64,000 nt of DNA from Burkholderiales bacterium (lineage in GTDB: Bacteria > Pseudomonadota > Gammaproteobacteria > Burkholderiales > Burkholderiaceae_C): the NCBI GenBank assembly GCA_021414305.1, contig JAIOOS010000012.1:170696-234695 (forward strand), given 5' to 3'. The notes beneath the pieces are model-generated. The model saw nothing but the letters and a program-made list of their open reading frames with translations. It had not been told where the DNA came from and searched no databases. The translations under genes were made by a program, and so were the position numbers. Shown piece by piece: positions 18,287 to 28,111 of this stretch. The number at the start of each line of letters is the position of its first letter. Within the stretch, counting starts at the first letter, position 1.

Positions 18287-19623
18287 GATGCCGGTACCCC
18301 GGCGTCGCGGATGTTGAAGCGCCGTCGCCGCCAGAATGCGAGGCTGCGCCCGAGGTGGCCCAGGGAGACGAGGTAGTACAGCGCCTTCAGCGCGAAGATC
18401 GATCGCCAGATCGGCGTCTTGCCGAAGATGTCGCCGGCCAGCAGCGAGATCAGCGCCTCCTTCACGCGCAGCGGATTCTGCGGCGACATGAAGAAGTCGC
18501 GCATCGTCGGGCTGGAGACGCGGAAGATGAACCAGGAGAACACGCGCGGCCCGTGCCGCATGACGCGGTCGAAGCGGCGCCGCGCCGCTGCGGCCTTGCG
18601 CGGCCGGTCGAGCGTGGTCTCGACCACGTCGGCGCCGGCGAAGCCGCTCTGCATCGCCAGGTAGACGCCCGAGGAGAACACCGGGTCGATGAAGGCGTAG
18701 GCGTCGCCGAGGAGCAGGTAGCGCTCGCCGCTGGAGATGCGGCTGCTGTACGAGTAGTTGCCGGTGGCGTGCACATCGGAGACGAGCTCGGCGCCGGCGA
18801 GCCGTTCGGCGAGCGCCGGGCAGAGCGCGATCGTATCGCGGAAGAACTCGGGCAGCGGCTTGGTTCGCGACTTCAGGTAGTACGGCCAGCAGACCGCGCC
18901 GATGCTGGTGACGCCGTCGGCCAGCGGGATCTGCCAGAACCAGCCGTGGTCGAACCAGAAGATCGTGATGTTGCCTTCGAGCCTGCCTTCGGCCCGCCGG
19001 GCACCGCTGAAATGGCCGTACAGCGCCGAGCTGTTGTGCTTCGGATTCTTCTCCTTGCAGCGGAACTGGTTGGCGAGCAGCGTGTCGCGGCCCGAGGCGT
19101 CGACCAGGAAGCGCGTGCGCCAGCTGCGCTTCGCGCCGTCGTCGAGCTCGGCTTCGACCGTGGCGCCTTCGGCGTCGAACTCGACCTTGCGCACCCGGCA
19201 GCCTTCGAGGGCGCGCGCACCCTTCTTCGCGGCATTGCGGAACAGCAGCTCGTCGAGCTCGGAGCGACGCACCTGCCAGGCGTACGGCATCGACTTGTCC
19301 CAGGCCTCGGCGAACTCGATCATCCCCTCGCAGTCGTGGTCCGGCGAAACGAACTCGGCGCCGTACTTGGCCATGCCGAAGCGCTCGACCTCCTCGCGCA
19401 CGCCGAGGCGGTCGAACAGCACCGCGTTGGCGGGCAACAGCGACTCGCCGATGTGAAAGCGCGGATGGTGGGTCTTCTCGACCAGCAGCACGCTGCGGCC
19501 GCGCTCGGCGAGCAGGGCGGCGATGGTCGAGCCGGCCGGACCGCCGCCGACGACGAGCACCTCGCAGTCGAAAGCGCCGGGCAAGGGGGTGGCGGTCGCT
19601 GGAGTCGCGGGCGGCAGGGACAT
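18283..19623 (-). CDS. Flavin-dependent halogenase-like (tryptophan halogenase family) oxidoreductase
   Basis: VLVVGGGPAGSTIAALLAERG; HIGESLLPAN; GWFWQIPLADG (WxWxIP); LLLGDAYAFIDPVFSSGV. Confidence 0.85.
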   Translation of the reverse strand: MSLPPATPATATPLPGAFDCEVLVVGGGPAGSTIAALLAERGRSVLLVEKTHHPRFHIGESLLPANAVLFDRLGVREEVERFGMAKYGAEFVSPDHDCEGMIEFAEAWDKSMPYAWQVRRSELDELLFRNAAKKGARALEGCRVRKVEFDAEGATVEAELDDGAKRSWRTRFLVDASGRDTLLANQFRCKEKNPKHNSSALYGHFSGARRAEGRLEGNITIFWFDHGWFWQIPLADGVTSIGAVCWPYYLKSRTKPLPEFFRDTIALCPALAERLAGAELVSDVHATGNYSYSSRISSGERYLLLGDAYAFIDPVFSSGVYLAMQSGFAGADVVETTLDRPRKAAAARRRFDRVMRHGPRVFSWFIFRVSSPTMRDFFMSPQNPLRVKEALISLLAGDIFGKTPIWRSIFALKALYYLVSLGHLGRSLAFWRRRRFNIRDAGVPAS

Positions 19624-19772
19624 GATTCGATGAGATGCAGTGGCGGCCGCGGCCAGCGTCCAGCGCAGGCTGGGATGGGGCCGAATTCTATCGTCGGGCC
19701 TCGGAGCCGCCGGGGTTGCCCGGGCCGGGCAACCCACGTGCCTTCCCTGCGGCCTGCACCGCGGCCCTGGGC

Positions 19773-20387
19773 TCAGCGCGAAGGCAGCGCGCGGAACTCC
19801 GGCAGGGACTCGGCCGCGGCCGCATGCGCGGCCAGCGCCGGATAGGCCGCGACGGCGACGACGTCGGCCAGCAGCGACTGCGTGAATTCCCAGACCACGG
19901 CGGCGGTCACGCCTGCCTGGGTGATGGACTGACGGCTCACGCCGAGCGGCGCCCGAAGCTGCTCGCCCTCCAGCGCGGCGAGCGCGGCGAACAGCTGGCC
20001 GCGAACCCGCTCCAGCCACCATGCATGCTGCTTCTCGGCGGGGCGAAGCGTCGTCTCGTAGACCATCTGCACCGCCTTCTCGCAGGCGGCCAGGCCCAGG
20101 CCGACGAGGTGCAGGTCGCGCTGCGCCTCGCGCCGCCCCGCGGGCACGAGGCTGGCCCGCGGCGCGGCGAGGCGCTCCGCGTACTCGAGGATCAGGGTCG
20201 AATCCATGAGCACCTCGCCGTCGTCGCAGACGAGAGAGGGCGCCTTGACGACCGGATTGATCGCCGCGAATTCGTCGAACTGGCGAAAGACCGAGAGCGG
20301 CAGATGCTCGAACGGCAGGCCGAGCAGGCGCAGCGAAATCGCCGTACGACGGACGTACGGCGAATCGAGCATGCCGACGAGTTGCAC
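19773..20387 (-). CDS. Glutathione S-transferase family protein
   Basis: VQLVGMLDSPYVRRTAISLRLLGLPFEH, NPVVKAPSLVCDDGEVLMDSTLILEYAE. Confidence 0.87.
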   Translation of the reverse strand: MQLVGMLDSPYVRRTAISLRLLGLPFEHLPLSVFRQFDEFAAINPVVKAPSLVCDDGEVLMDSTLILEYAERLAAPRASLVPAGRREAQRDLHLVGLGLAACEKAVQMVYETTLRPAEKQHAWWLERVRGQLFAALAALEGEQLRAPLGVSRQSITQAGVTAAVVWEFTQSLLADVVAVAAYPALAAHAAAAESLPEFRALPSR

Positions 20388-20389
20388 CC

Positions 20390-20668
20390 CTAGGCCGTGG
20401 GCGCGTTCGACTCGTACTCGATGCCGCCGGTCATCGGCGTGACGACGTTGTAGATCGCGCAGCCGATCACCGTCGCGATGTAGCCGATGATGAGATAGAC
20501 GATGGGCAGGATGATGATGCCCCAGAGCGGCATCGACTGGCCCGCGCCGGCGAGCGATGCGATCAGGAACACCGGCACCAGGAAGATGAGCGAAGTGACG
20601 GCGCCGAGGACGCCGAAGACCTTGCCGTTCTGATGCGGGGACAAGCGGGAAATTTGTTGTTTCATCAC
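20390..20668 (-). CDS. Small membrane protein of unknown function
   Basis: Two to three hydrophobic helices, 92 aa. Confidence 0.6.
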   Translation of the reverse strand: MMKQQISRLSPHQNGKVFGVLGAVTSLIFLVPVFLIASLAGAGQSMPLWGIIILPIVYLIIGYIATVIGCAIYNVVTPMTGGIEYESNAPTA

Positions 20669-20752
20669 AAGGCGCCTCCTCCGCGCCGGCAGGGACTTTC
20701 GCGGACTCCGGCCGGCCGGTCAAGACCACTCCCCCTTCCTCGCGGGAGGGCC

Positions 20753-21481
20753 TCACTCACCCAGGTAGGCGGCCCTCACCTTGGGATCGGCGAGCAGCGC
20801 CTTCGCGTCGCCGGTCATGGTCACCTCGCCCGAGTCCATCACGTAGCCGCGCGAGGCGAGCTGCAGGGCGCGGCTCGCGTTCTGCTCGACCAGGAGGATG
20901 GTCGTGCCCTGCTGGTGGATGTCGTTGACCACCTCGAAGATCTTGTCGACCATGATCGGCGAGAGGCCCATCGAGGGCTCGTCCATCAGCAGCACCTTCG
21001 GCCGCGCCATCAGCGCCCGGCCCATCGCCAGCATCTGCTGCTCGCCGCCGCTCATCGTGCCGGCGAGCTGGTTGCGGCGCTCCTTCAGGCGCGGGAAGAT
21101 GCCGAACACGCGGTCGATGTCGGCGGCGATGTCCTTGACGTCGTTGCGAACGAAGGCGCCCATCTGCAGGTTCTCGGTGATCGTCATCCGCGAGAACACG
21201 CCGCGGCCCTCGGGCACCATCACCAGGCCCTGCTCGACCAGCAGCCACGGCCCCTGGCCGCGCGTGCTCCTGCCCATGAACTCGATCTCGCCGCCGGCCG
21301 AGGGCTGGGTGCCGGTGATCGCCTTGAGGGTGGTCGTCTTGCCGGCTCCGTTGGCACCGATGAGGCTGACCAGCTCGCCTTCGCGGACCTCGAACGAAAC
21401 GCCCTTCACCGCCTGGATGCCGCCGTAGGCGACGCGCAGGTTGGTGACGCGGAGCAGGACCTTTGCGGTGGAGGCAGCCAT
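20753..21481 (-). CDS. livF: Branched-chain amino acid ABC transporter ATP-binding protein
   Basis: GANGAGKTTTLKAITG Walker A, MSGGEQQMLAMGRALM signature, LLMDEPSMGL. Confidence 0.92.
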   Translation of the reverse strand: MAASTAKVLLRVTNLRVAYGGIQAVKGVSFEVREGELVSLIGANGAGKTTTLKAITGTQPSAGGEIEFMGRSTRGQGPWLLVEQGLVMVPEGRGVFSRMTITENLQMGAFVRNDVKDIAADIDRVFGIFPRLKERRNQLAGTMSGGEQQMLAMGRALMARPKVLLMDEPSMGLSPIMVDKIFEVVNDIHQQGTTILLVEQNASRALQLASRGYVMDSGEVTMTGDAKALLADPKVRAAYLGE

Positions 21482-21501
21482 CGGCGGTTCCGGAACGAAG
21501 G

Positions 21502-22284
21502 CTAGTGGGCGGCGTGGCCGGCACCGAGATAGGCTTCGATCACCTTCTCGTTGCGCTGCACCTCGGCCGGCGTGCCTTCGGCGATCTGCTTGCCGTAGTC
21601 GAGCACGGTGACGCGGTCGCACAGGCCCATCACCAGCTTCACGTCGTGCTCGATCAGGAGGATGGTGCGGCCGTCGTTGCGAATCCGGTCGATCAGCTCG
21701 CGCAGCGTCACCTTCTCGGTCGAGTTCATGCCGGCCGCCGGCTCGTCGAGGGCGATCAGCTTCGGGTCGGTGGCCAGGGCGCGCGCGACCTCGAGCCGGC
21801 GCTGGTCGCCGTAGCTCAGGGTGCGCGCCTTGTACTCCGCGAAGCCGCCGATGCCGACGTAGTCGAGCAGCTCCTGCGCGCGGCTGGCGATCGCCGCCTC
21901 CTCGGCCTTGAAGCCGGGCGTGCGGAAGACCGCGCCGATCAGACCGGAATGGGTGCGCACGTGCCGGCCGACCATCACGTTCTCGAGCGCCGTCATGTCG
22001 GAGAAGAGACGGATGTTCTGGAACGTGCGGGCAATGCCGGCCTTGGCGACCTCGTGCACCGCGCTCGGCTTGTAGGGCTTGCCGCCGAGCTCGAAGGTGC
22101 CCGAGTCGGGCGTGTAGAGGCCGGTCAGGACGTTGAAGAAGGTCGTCTTGCCGGCGCCGTTCGGGCCGATCAGGCCGTAGACCTGGCCCTTCTCGATGGT
22201 GATGCCGACGTCCGACAGCGCCTGCAGCCCGCCGAAGCGCTTGGAGACGCCGCCGACCTTGAGAACCGTCTCGCGTTCAGGCAT
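21502..22284 (-). CDS. livG: Branched-chain amino acid ABC transporter ATP-binding protein
   Basis: GPNGAGKTTFFNVLTG, LSYGDQRRLEVARAL, LIALDEPAAGMN. Confidence 0.92.
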   Translation of the reverse strand: MPERETVLKVGGVSKRFGGLQALSDVGITIEKGQVYGLIGPNGAGKTTFFNVLTGLYTPDSGTFELGGKPYKPSAVHEVAKAGIARTFQNIRLFSDMTALENVMVGRHVRTHSGLIGAVFRTPGFKAEEAAIASRAQELLDYVGIGGFAEYKARTLSYGDQRRLEVARALATDPKLIALDEPAAGMNSTEKVTLRELIDRIRNDGRTILLIEHDVKLVMGLCDRVTVLDYGKQIAEGTPAEVQRNEKVIEAYLGAGHAAH

Positions 22285-23467
22285 GCCGGGTCCCGCTCGG
22301 GTGGTTCTCGTTGGTGACCTCGCTCACGTTCGGGCCGACCGGCTGCGGCACCGAGGGGTCGTCGCGCACCTTCTGCGGCGGCGGGCTCGGCGCCAGCTTG
22401 CCGTGCTCGGGCGAAGGCCAGAGGCCGCGCGGCCGCGCCAGCATGATGCCGATCATCGCCAGCGCGATCAGCAGCTGGCGCAGGATCGAGGCGTCGAGCC
22501 GGCCGTCGGTCATCGACTGCAACGGCCCGGCGACGTAGCGCAGCACCTCCGGCAAGGCCGCCAGCAGCAGCGCGCCGACGATGACGCCGGGCAGGTGGCC
22601 GATGCCGCCGAGCACGACCATCGCCACCACGATCACCGATTCCTGCAGGCTGAACGACTCGGGCGAGATGAAGCCCTGGAAGCTCGCGAACATCACGCCC
22701 GACACGCCGCCGAACGTGGCGCCCATGCCGAACGCGAGCAGCTTCAGGTTGCGGGTGTTGATGCCCATCGCCTTGGCGGCGATCTCGTCCTCGCGGATCG
22801 CCATCCAGGCGCGGCCGATGCGGCTGCGCTCGAGCCGGTAGCAGATGAGCACGGCGAAGACGACGAGCAGCAGGAACAGGAAGTAGTAGTTGGTGACCTT
22901 GGGCCACTCGAGGCCGAACCAGTGCCCCGTCTTGCCGAGGCCGACGCCGAAGATCGAGATCTCGTCGATCGAGGCGATTCCCTTCGGGCCGTTGGTGATG
23001 TTGACCGGCGCGTCGAGGTTGTTCATGAACACGCGCACGATCTCGCCGAACCCGAGCGTGACGATCGCCAGGTAGTCGCCGCGCAGTTTCAGGGTGGGCG
23101 CGCCGAGCAGCACGCCGGCCACGCCGGCGACCACCGCGCCGAGCGGAATGACCACCCACCACGGCGTGTGCAGGCCGTTCGGAAACGCGGCGGCGAACGC
23201 CGGGAAGGTGTCGGTGAGCTGCGGCGAGGCGAGCAGTCCCAGCATGTAGGCGCCGACCGCGTAGAAGGCGACGTAGCCGAGGTCGAGCAGGCCGGCGTAG
23301 CCGACCACGATGTTCAGGCCAAGCGCGAGCAGCACGTAGAGCAGCGCGATGTCGATGATCCGCACCCAGGCGTTGCCTGCCATCTGCACCACGAACGGCA
23401 GGATGCAGAGCAGCACCGCCACGCCGATGAAGACGACGAGCTTGTTGCGGCGCGCGAATTCGTTCAT
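22277..23467 (-). CDS. livM: Branched-chain amino acid ABC transporter permease
   Basis: Multispan membrane protein, GYAGLLDLGYVAFYAVGAYMLGL, LGGIGHLPGVIVGALLL. Confidence 0.9.
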   Translation of the reverse strand: MNEFARRNKLVVFIGVAVLLCILPFVVQMAGNAWVRIIDIALLYVLLALGLNIVVGYAGLLDLGYVAFYAVGAYMLGLLASPQLTDTFPAFAAAFPNGLHTPWWVVIPLGAVVAGVAGVLLGAPTLKLRGDYLAIVTLGFGEIVRVFMNNLDAPVNITNGPKGIASIDEISIFGVGLGKTGHWFGLEWPKVTNYYFLFLLLVVFAVLICYRLERSRIGRAWMAIREDEIAAKAMGINTRNLKLLAFGMGATFGGVSGVMFASFQGFISPESFSLQESVIVVAMVVLGGIGHLPGVIVGALLLAALPEVLRYVAGPLQSMTDGRLDASILRQLLIALAMIGIMLARPRGLWPSPEHGKLAPSPPPQKVRDDPSVPQPVGPNVSEVTNENHPSGTRHA

Positions 23468-24387
23468 GCCCGATCGGCCACCCGTTCGCCCAGCAGGCCC
23501 TGCGGACGCAGCGTCAGCACCAGGATCAGCACGACGAAGGCGAAGATGTCCTGGTAGTGGCTGCCGAGCACGCCGCCGGTGAGGTCGCCGATGTAGCCGG
23601 CGCCGAGCGCTTCGATCAGGCCGAGCAGCACGCCGCCCACCATCGCCCCGGCGAGGTTGCCGATGCCGCCGAACACCGCCGCGGTGAACGCCTTCAGCCC
23701 GGGCAGGAAGCCCATCGTGTGCTGGACCGAGCCGTAATTGGCCGCGTACATCACGCCGGCCAGGGCGGCGAGCGCGGCGCCGATGACGAAGGTGGCCGAG
23801 ATCACCGTGTCGGGCCGCACGCCCATCAGCGCGGCGACCCGCGGGTTCTCGGCGGTGGCGCGCATCGCCCGGCCGAGCTTGGTGCGGTTGACGAGGTACA
23901 TCAGCCCGGCGAGCGTGACCGCGGTCGAGACCAGGATCAGGATCTGCACGTTGTTGATCACCGCGCCGCCGATGTGGTGCGGTTCGCCGGGCAGCAGGAT
24001 CGGGAACGACTTGTAGTTCGGCTTCCAGATGATCATCGCCAGCGTCTGCAGGAGCAGGCTCATGCCCATGGCGGTGATCAGCGGCGCCAGGCGCGGCGCG
24101 TTGCGCAGCGGCCGGTAGGCGATCTTCTCGATCGAGTAGTTGAGCACCGCGCAGACGATCACCGCGGCGATCAGGCCGAGCAGGAGCAGCAGCCAGCCCG
24201 GCAGGCCGAGGCCGGCGAGCACCGTCACCACGGTCCAGCTCGTCAGCGCGCCCACCATCAGCACCTCGCCGTGGGCGAAGTTGATGAGGTTGATGATGCC
24301 GTAGACCATCGTGTAGCCGAGCGCGACCAGCGCATAGACGCTGCCGAGGACCAGGCCGTTGATGATCTGCTGGATGAAGGTGTCCAT
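23464..24387 (-). CDS. livH: Branched-chain amino acid ABC transporter permease
   Basis: INGLVLGSVYALVALGYTMVYGIINLINFAHGEVLMVGA; ATGA overlap with livM. Confidence 0.92.
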   Translation of the reverse strand: MDTFIQQIINGLVLGSVYALVALGYTMVYGIINLINFAHGEVLMVGALTSWTVVTVLAGLGLPGWLLLLLGLIAAVIVCAVLNYSIEKIAYRPLRNAPRLAPLITAMGMSLLLQTLAMIIWKPNYKSFPILLPGEPHHIGGAVINNVQILILVSTAVTLAGLMYLVNRTKLGRAMRATAENPRVAALMGVRPDTVISATFVIGAALAALAGVMYAANYGSVQHTMGFLPGLKAFTAAVFGGIGNLAGAMVGGVLLGLIEALGAGYIGDLTGGVLGSHYQDIFAFVVLILVLTLRPQGLLGERVADRA

Positions 24388-24519
24388 GGACGGCCGGTCA
24401 GGGCTCCCGGGTGAGGCTGCCCGACTCTAGTAGCAAAACCCCGGCCAGGGGCTTGGGGAATCAGCCTAGGGCGATTTGCCGGTGACGGCGCTATGCCGGC
24501 GGCGGCGCCGGGCTCCCGC

Positions 24520-25857
24520 CTACTCGGCCTTCTCGGCGGCGTCGTTGAGGGCGCGCAGCTCCGCCAGCCGCTCGCCAATGCGGATTTCGAGCCCGCGGGC
24601 CACCGGCTCGTAGAAGCGCGGCGGCTCGAGGTCGTCGGGCCAGTAGCGCTCGCCCGCGGCAAAGCCGCCCGCCTCGTCGTGGGCGTAGCGATAGCCCTTG
24701 CCGTAGTCGAGCGACTTCATCAGCGAGGTCGGGGCGTTCCTCAGGCGCAGCGGCACCGGACGGGTGCGGTCGGCCTTGACGAAGGCGCGGGCCGCGTTCC
24801 AGGCCTGATAGACCGCATTGCTCTTCGGCGCCATGGCGAGATAGACCACGGCCTCGGCGAGCGCCAGCTCGCCTTCGGGCGAGCCGAGCCGCTCGTAGGT
24901 CTCGGCGGCGTCGAGCGCGAGGCGCAGCGCCCGCGGGTCGGCCAGGCCGATGTCCTCGCTCGCCATCCGCACCAGGCGGCGCGCCGCGTAGCGCGGGTCG
25001 ACGCCGCCGTCGATCATGCGCACGAACCAGTACAGCGACGCGTCGGGGTCGCTGCCGCGCACCGCCTTGTGCAGGGCCGAGATCGTGTCGTAGAACTGCT
25101 CGCCGCCCTTGTCGTAGCGGCGCAGCTGCTCGCCGAGCGCCTGCTCGAGCAGCCGCTCGTCGATCTCGGCGGCGTCGCGGGCGGTGGCGACGAGGTTCTC
25201 GTAGGCATTGAGCAGGCGGCGGGCGTCGCCGTCGGCGTAGTCGATCAGGCGCGTCGTCGCCGCCTCGGTCATCGGCGGCGCGGCGAGCAGGGCGCGGGCA
25301 CGCTCGAGCAGGACGACGAGGTCGGCGTCGGTCAGGCTCTTCAGCACATGAACCGTGGCGCGCGACAGCAGCGCCGAATTCACCTCGAACGACGGGTTCT
25401 CGGTGGTCGCGCCGATGAAGGTGAGCAGGCCCGATTCGACGTGCGGCAGGAACGCGTCCTGCTGGCTCTTGTTGAAGCGGTGCACCTCGTCGACGAACAC
25501 GACCGTGCGCCGCCCCTGCGCCTGCGCCGCCGACGCCCGCTCGACCGCCTCGCGGATGTCCTTGACGCCGCCGAGCACCGCCGACATGGCGATGAACTGG
25601 GCGTCGAATGAATCGGCCATCAGCCGCGCCAGGGTCGTCTTGCCCGTGCCCGGCGGGCCCCAGAGGATCATCGAATGCAGCCGCCCCGACTCGAAGGCGA
25701 CGCGCAGCGGCTTGCCGGGGCCGAGCAGGTGCTGCTGGCCGATCACCTCGCTGAGCGTCTTCGGCCGCAGCCGCTCGGCGAGCGGCGCGGCGCCGGAGGA
25801 ATCGGCGAAAGGGAGTTCGAGGGAGGCGGGCGGCACGGGCAGGCGCCGCTGCGGCAT
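24520..25857 (-). CDS. rarA: Replication-associated recombination protein A (AAA+ ATPase)
   Basis: [50 protein letters not shown]. Confidence 0.93.
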   Translation of the reverse strand: MPQRRLPVPPASLELPFADSSGAAPLAERLRPKTLSEVIGQQHLLGPGKPLRVAFESGRLHSMILWGPPGTGKTTLARLMADSFDAQFIAMSAVLGGVKDIREAVERASAAQAQGRRTVVFVDEVHRFNKSQQDAFLPHVESGLLTFIGATTENPSFEVNSALLSRATVHVLKSLTDADLVVLLERARALLAAPPMTEAATTRLIDYADGDARRLLNAYENLVATARDAAEIDERLLEQALGEQLRRYDKGGEQFYDTISALHKAVRGSDPDASLYWFVRMIDGGVDPRYAARRLVRMASEDIGLADPRALRLALDAAETYERLGSPEGELALAEAVVYLAMAPKSNAVYQAWNAARAFVKADRTRPVPLRLRNAPTSLMKSLDYGKGYRYAHDEAGGFAAGERYWPDDLEPPRFYEPVARGLEIRIGERLAELRALNDAAEKAE

Positions 25858-25956
25858 CGGGGCGGCGGACGGACGGATTCTGCCCGCCCCGCCAGCGCCG
25901 CACCGGACATGGGACATAAGATGCACGCTCGCCCACCTCGCCCGCCGGCCCGCTGC

Positions 25957-26232
25957 ATGACCCGCCCGACCTTCGCTGCCATTTCGTCCGTGCTGGCGGA
26001 CAAGTTCAAGGTCGACGCCGACAAGGTCCGCCCCGAATCCACCCTCGAGCAGCTCGGCCTCGATTCGCTCGCCCTCATGGAATTCGTGTTCGCGGTCGAG
26101 GACCGGTTCGACGTGCGCATTCCGGAGGAACGGCTCGATCCGCGCCAGGCCGGGGTAACGCTCGATCACCTCGCGCAGCTGATCGACGAGGCGGTCGCGG
26201 CCAAGCCGGGGAGCGATGCCACCGTCGCCTAG
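25957..26232 (+). CDS. Acyl carrier protein
   Basis: [26 protein letters not shown] carrier motif. Confidence 0.88.
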   Translation: MTRPTFAAISSVLADKFKVDADKVRPESTLEQLGLDSLALMEFVFAVEDRFDVRIPEERLDPRQAGVTLDHLAQLIDEAVAAKPGSDATVA

Positions 26233-27475
26233 GAACCCGAGCGTGCCGGTCGCGATGACCGGCGCGGGCGTCGTCAGCCCGATCGGCAACACCCTGGCCG
26301 ACTTCGATGCGGCGCTCTTCGCCGGCCGCTCGGCGCTGCGCGCGCAGGCGCTCGACCTGCCGGGCATCGACCTGCCGCCCGTGCCGGTGGCGAGCGCGGA
26401 TTTCGACGCCACGGCGGAGGTCGCGCCTTCGCGGGTGCCGCTCGACCGGGCAACGGCGATGGCGCTTGCGGCGGCGCGCGATGCCGCGCGCTCAGCGGGT
26501 CTGGCCCCCGGGAGCTTCGAGCCCGAGCGGCTCGGCATCTTCTGGGGCAGCGGCATGGCCGGCGCCGCGACCTTCGAGGCGACCTGCCGCACCGTCTTCG
26601 CCGACCGGCGGCGGATGCGCCCGACCAGCGTCGTGACGACGATGCCGAACGCACCCGTGGCCGAAATCGCGCTGCTGTTCGGCGCCCGCGGCGCGGCGCT
26701 CGCCTATGCCTGCGCCTGCGCCTCGTCGGCGGTGGCGATCGGCGAGGCGATGCGCGCGATCCGCGCCGGCTGGATCGACGTCGCCATCGCCGGCGGCAGC
26801 GAAGCGATGCTGACGCCGGGCGTGCTCGCGAGCTGGCAGGCGATGCGCGTGCTCGTGCCGATCGGCGCCGCGGCTGGCGATGCCGCAGCGGTGGAGGCGT
26901 GCTGCCGACCCTTCGCCGCCGAGCGCAACGGCTTCGCGCTCGGCGAGGCGGCGGCGGCGTTCGTGCTCGAGTCGAGCGCGCACGCGGCCGCGCGCGGCGC
27001 GCGTGCGCAGGCGCTGCTGGCCGGCTACGCGACCAATTGCGACGGCGTGCACATCACCCAGCCCGATGCCTCGGGCCAGGCGCGGGCGATGGCGGCGGCG
27101 CTGGCCGACGCCGGCCTGGCCGCCGGCGACATCGGCTACCTCAACGCGCACGGCACCGCGACGACCGCGGGCGACGCCGCCGAGGCGGAATCGATCGCCC
27201 GCGTGTTCGGCGCCGGCGGCGTTCCGGTCAGCTCGAGCAAGGCGACCCACGGGCACCTGCTCGGCGCGGGCGGCGCGGTCGAGCTGCTGGCCGCCCTGCG
27301 CGCGCTGCATCGGGGACGCTTGCCGCCGACGGCGAACACCACGGCCGCGGATCCGGCGTTCGCGATCGACCTGGTGGTGGGAACCGCGCGCGAGCGCGCG
27401 GGCCTGGACGCAGTGATGTCGAATTCGTTCGCCTTCGGCGGAACGAACGCCGTGCTCGTCGGCACGCGCGCCTGA
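26216..27475 (+). CDS. FabF-like beta-ketoacyl-ACP synthase
   Basis: ACACASSAVAIGEAM (Cys), NAHGTATTAGD and KATHGHLLGAGG (two His), NSFAFGGTNA. Confidence 0.9.
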   Translation: MPPSPRNPSVPVAMTGAGVVSPIGNTLADFDAALFAGRSALRAQALDLPGIDLPPVPVASADFDATAEVAPSRVPLDRATAMALAAARDAARSAGLAPGSFEPERLGIFWGSGMAGAATFEATCRTVFADRRRMRPTSVVTTMPNAPVAEIALLFGARGAALAYACACASSAVAIGEAMRAIRAGWIDVAIAGGSEAMLTPGVLASWQAMRVLVPIGAAAGDAAAVEACCRPFAAERNGFALGEAAAAFVLESSAHAAARGARAQALLAGYATNCDGVHITQPDASGQARAMAAALADAGLAAGDIGYLNAHGTATTAGDAAEAESIARVFGAGGVPVSSSKATHGHLLGAGGAVELLAALRALHRGRLPPTANTTAADPAFAIDLVVGTARERAGLDAVMSNSFAFGGTNAVLVGTRA

Positions 27476-27487
27476 GCGCTTCGCCCC

Positions 27488-28111
27488 CTACTGCTCGATG
27501 ACGTCGGCGCCGGCCGGCGGCGTGAAGCGGAACGTCTCCGGCGCGATCGTGCCGTTCGCCTGGAACGCCTCGAAGCGGAGCAGCGACTTCTGCCCGAAGC
27601 TGTCGACGATCTCGAGCGCGGCCAGGTCCTTGCCCTTGAAGCCGACGCGCACCGACTGGAAGGCGCCGTCCTTGGCCTTGGGCTTCGCCTCGGCCCACTC
27701 GAGGCCGTCCCTGGCCGGCAGGCTGGCGAGATCGAAGTCCTTGTCGAGCGAGCCGCCGGCGAGCAGCGCCGCCGGGGTGGCGCCGAGGGCCTGGCCGATG
27801 CGCCGCGAGCTCGCCTGGTTCAAGTCGCGGTCGTAGATCCAGACCTTCTCGCCGTCGGCGACGATGGTCTGCTCGAACGGCTTCGCGTAGGCGAAGCGGA
27901 AGCGATTCGGGCGGGCGAAGTCGAAGCTGCCGCTCGAGGCCTTCTTCCTCGCGCCGTCGGGCGAGGTCACGGTCTGCGTGAACTGCGCGTGGCCGGTCTT
28001 CACCTCGCGCACGAATTCGCGCAGCGTGTCGACCGGCGCCGCCACAGCGGCGAGCGAAAGGACCAGGCCGAACGTGGCGACGCCGCCGGCCAGCATGCGC
28101 GGCAGCGTCAT
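27488..28111 (-). CDS. lolA: Outer membrane lipoprotein carrier protein LolA
   Basis: [55 protein letters not shown]; adjacent to ftsK. Confidence 0.9.
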   Translation of the reverse strand: MTLPRMLAGGVATFGLVLSLAAVAAPVDTLREFVREVKTGHAQFTQTVTSPDGARKKASSGSFDFARPNRFRFAYAKPFEQTIVADGEKVWIYDRDLNQASSRRIGQALGATPAALLAGGSLDKDFDLASLPARDGLEWAEAKPKAKDGAFQSVRVGFKGKDLAALEIVDSFGQKSLLRFEAFQANGTIAPETFRFTPPAGADVIEQ

